A stretch of 64,000 nucleotides of DNA from Phycomyces blakesleeanus NRRL 1555(-) (taxonomy: Eukaryota; Mucoromycota; Mucoromycetes; Mucorales; Phycomycetaceae). Each line of letters starts with the position of its first letter. The first letter of the stretch is position 1. The stretch lies in NCBI RefSeq assembly GCF_001638985.1, contig NW_017265139.1:1798001-1862000 (forward strand), read 5' to 3'. The notes beneath the pieces were generated by a model, which was not told the origin of the DNA, did not search any database, and was given only the letters and a program-made list of their open reading frames with translations. The position numbers were made by a program, and so were the translations under genes. This document shows positions 61,345-64,000 of the stretch, in pieces.

Positions 61345-63617
61345 TAGTCAGTACTCTAGGATATCTATTGTCTAGAAAGGACATCATTTGTATATAAAAG
61401 AACACTGCCTGTTTAAAGTAGAAACGGAGATGAAAATCTAATACAAAAAAAACCCGTTTTTTCCATTTAAGATAAATAAATAAATTGGCAAATTTGCACA
61501 AGATATAAATACTTGGATTTTTTTTTTCAATAAACATAATATTTGTGCGTGTAATTAATTAACTAATTAATTTAATAGCATTATTATTCAGATGTTAGTC
61601 TATTGTTTCAAATTGTGAGTGAAGGTTCAATTCATAGTCAAGAAATGTTTTTTATTTATTTATTTATGACCTTTTACAAGTGTAAAGAATAAAAATTAAT
61701 ACATATGTTAATTTTGTTTCAAAATAATTATAATAATAATAATACCAATCTTGTTGAATATATTTATTATGGTTATTAATGACTTGAGCTTTTCAAAAGA
61801 TAATATTTGCTCAACCCTGCAAAAGATGGTTAACGTATCTTCTATCCTGACGACATATGATATGTATTTGTACTATTTTACGTATCTAACCAGTTTTAAC
61901 ATTAAAATTCTTAATAGAATGTAAGATATATAAAAGATGTACGAATAATGGCAAAATAATAATAATAATAATCTTAAGGCAGATTAATACTAGAGATTTT
62001 GCGGTAAATAAAGAATGTATGTAAACTGACAAATTATAATTTATACAGGAGTACTGTAGATAATTTAATCATTCGAGAAATAATGTATTTTTATATATTC
62101 TTCTGTCAAAATCTATCTGTACAACATCGTTCTTTTTGTATTCAATTTTTCAAGTACTATTTCTCTAAATGGTTTGTCATTCGGATTTTATTTTACTCTT
62201 CTTTTTTGCCATACAATATTTATATATATATATGTATTTGTATCATAATACAAGACTCAAAAGTGCACACAAACTAACATTTTAGTCCTACTATTTCAAA
62301 ACGCCAAATCCAAATAAGCACACGCGAACAAAAATAAAAAGTCTGTATAACCAATATGTATTTGGATATTTGGATATTTTATATTATTTTATTGCAGGAT
62401 TATTGATTTACAAAGCGAAATACAGAGTATACTATTTTGTTTTGATTGTGAGAACTACGATCGTCAAGAAGAGTTACAAAAATGATATTTCCTATTTTAT
62501 AAAAATGTGCAATTCAAGGAAATTTATTTTTATTTTTATTTTTATTTTTATTATTAATAATAAGAATAGTGTTATTTTAAAAAAGAAGGAGAAGAAGATG
62601 CGATAAATTATCGATATTTTCTTTTACATAAAGAAAATAACCGTAAATTCATATATTTAAGTCTCGGGTATTTACGATTATATTTTCTAGTTAAATCACC
62701 ATAAAATTGTATTTACCTACAAAAAATCTCGGTTTTTGTTTTTGTTTTTGTTTTTGTTTTTGTTTTTGTTTTTGTCTTTGTCTTTGTTTTTTGTTTTTTG
62801 TTTTTTGTTTTTTGTTTTTTGTTTTTTGTTTTTGTTTTTGTTTTTTTTTGTTTGTTTTGGAAATATTAATTATTAGTCGCGTAGTGTGGGGAATTGCAAA
62901 TAACTTGACACGCACGCAAATACATCATTTCTTATTTCTTGCTTATCTCAAGTGTAAATAATATATATATATATAGTTAGATATTTAGCATCAATTATTG
63001 ATTAAGATTTCTTGCTTATAAAATTTTCTATCCTTTAAAGTCTTAAAGTCGCGTTATTATTTATGTATACGTAACTTACAAATACTCACACACTTAAACA
63101 CAGTTCCACTTTACCTACATAAACACGCTACCCTATACCCACTATATACACATGTTAAATAAGAGTTACATATTATCAATTATTACTATTCTTTATACAT
63201 TTCAGTAGCCGACTTGAGTATCCAAGTTAAAAGGTGTATTAAAAGACAGTAAATGCATAGAAGGCACAAACAAACGGACAAAGATAAAAGTAAATTCCCC
63301 GACATATTACAGAGATACTTGAGCTAAGTAATATCAATAAAATATCTTGCCTTCAATTTCTTTCCAAATATTTATATAAAATTTTTGTTAAGCTTAACTA
63401 AAAAGAAATTACAAGAACCGTATAATCTTCAATTTTATTTGGATTTTAATACAAAGAACTCTTTGTAGTACATTTAGACAAACGCGTCTGTAAAACCTAT
63501 TTTATAGTAATTATGTATTATATATATCTTTATATACCAGCAGTGTCATACTTGTGCTTGTATGTGTGTGTGTAAAAAAGGATAGAAGAAAAAGTAAATT
63601 ACAGTATTCATTTAGAG
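61345..63617. other. AT-rich intergenic region
   Basis: 2.3 kb between the POM152 stop and the stop of the last, convergent gene. It contains AAT/TAA short tracts (61725-61745, 61955-61972), TTTTTA repeats (62522-62550) and a long TTTTTG/TTTTTTG array. Frames through the array (Lys/Gln or Phe/Cys repeats) are artefacts of the repeat. No gene is supported. Confidence 0.65.
62732..62850. repeat. (TTTTTG)n / (TTTTTTG)n array
   Basis: About 120 bp. Six-base TTTTTG units at the left change through TCTTTG variants to seven-base TTTTTTG units and back, a record of slippage and unit exchange. Confidence 0.9.
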
Positions 63618-64000
63618 TTATTGTTTCGCTTTCAATGTATTTGTTTCCATCGCAAGAGATACTCCGGTAATTCTAGGTTGCGTAGGTCTCTTGTGTGTAG
63701 CCTGTTTGCGAGCAAACGTTTCAACTGCCATATCTTGGCTAGCAGTCGGCGTGCGAACACTATTAGAGTTTGGCACAGCACTGTGGTGAGACAAAGTTGA
63801 AGGTGGCTTTGTTGAAAATCTAGTTTCTGATTTTGATGTTTTTTTGTTATTTCCCAAAGAGCCCGGGAGAAAGCCGGGTATATGATGCGTCTTATCGCTA
63901 GAGTAACTGGGATCATTGGGTGTAGGAGCCTGGCCTACAAATGAAGAGCTGGGAATTGCCCCATGTACTTGTTTTTCAGACAAACCATGGTATATCTGTG
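63618..64000 (-). CDS. C-terminal part of an unidentified protein (partial)
   Basis: A minus-strand frame is open from the window edge to a TAA at 63618-63620, giving at least 127 residues. The sequence is Ser/Thr/Pro/Asn-rich and basic (GNNKKTSKSETRFSTKPPST, KQATHKRPTQPRITGVSLAM), as in a disordered tail. There is no domain. The start lies outside the window, and an intron within the visible part cannot be ruled out. It could be a regulatory or cell-cycle protein; I do not assign it. Confidence 0.55.
   Translation of the reverse strand, partial: QIYHGLSEKQVHGAIPSSSFVGQAPTPNDPSYSSDKTHHIPGFLPGSLGNNKKTSKSETRFSTKPPSTLSHHSAVPNSNSVRTPTASQDMAVETFARKQATHKRPTQPRITGVSLAMETNTLKAKQ

Noticed and set aside
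62691..62961. Lys/Gln repeat (minus) and Phe/Cys repeat (plus) ORFs
   Set aside because: Products of the TTTTTG array only.

Overview
This is nuclear DNA from a filamentous fungus, most likely Mucoromycota (Mucorales-type). The evidence is the gene content and architecture. Genes are split by many 50-90 bp introns with GTAAGT-like donors and T-rich/TAG acceptors. Intergenic DNA is AT-rich and full of simple repeats. The proteins are fungal (Pom152, Mtc1, Iml1, fructosyl-amino-acid-type oxidase), together with SZT2, a TORC1-pathway scaffold that the yeasts lack. Exon structures were assembled by hand from splice motifs, reading phase and protein continuity; nearly all joins keep phase exactly.

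Layout. 1-203: tail of an unidentified gene. 455-6096 (+): IML1/DEPDC5, the GATOR1/SEACIT subunit. 6826-8046 (-): a Max/MLX-like bHLH-zipper factor. 8.0-10.1 kb: simple-repeat-rich spacer. 10111-11977 (-): mitochondrial PPR protein, sharing a 205 bp divergent promoter with an unknown gene (12183-14030, +). 16441-18084 (-): a septin with a predicted C-terminal membrane anchor. 18-29.7 kb: gene-poor and repeat-derived. It holds one full-length two-gene PIF/Harbinger transposon (21874-25002) whose transposase has lost a catalytic Asp, plus weak coding relics and a perfect-type hairpin.

29.7-44.2 kb is housekeeping: KGD2 (2-oxoglutarate dehydrogenase E2), GCP4 (gamma-tubulin complex), a TnpB/OrfB-like relic, MTC1, a nucleoside hydrolase, a fructosyl-amino-acid/saccharopine-type FAD oxidase ending in a peroxisomal AKL signal, and a mitochondrial-type methionine aminopeptidase. 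44430-55886 (-) is a 12-exon SZT2 homologue of about 3562 aa. 56872-61344 (+) is the pore-membrane nucleoporin POM152. The window ends in an AT-rich spacer and the 3' part of another minus-strand gene.

How the genes relate. Most are unlinked housekeeping functions. The exception is IML1 and SZT2 about 38 kb apart: in animals SZT2 (KICSTOR) tethers GATOR1, which contains the IML1 orthologue, to the lysosome to restrain TORC1. A fungus with both may retain a KICSTOR-like branch. I see no wholly new system such as a defence island or biosynthetic cluster. The best leads are the fungal SZT2, the membrane-anchored septin and the decaying Harbinger element.
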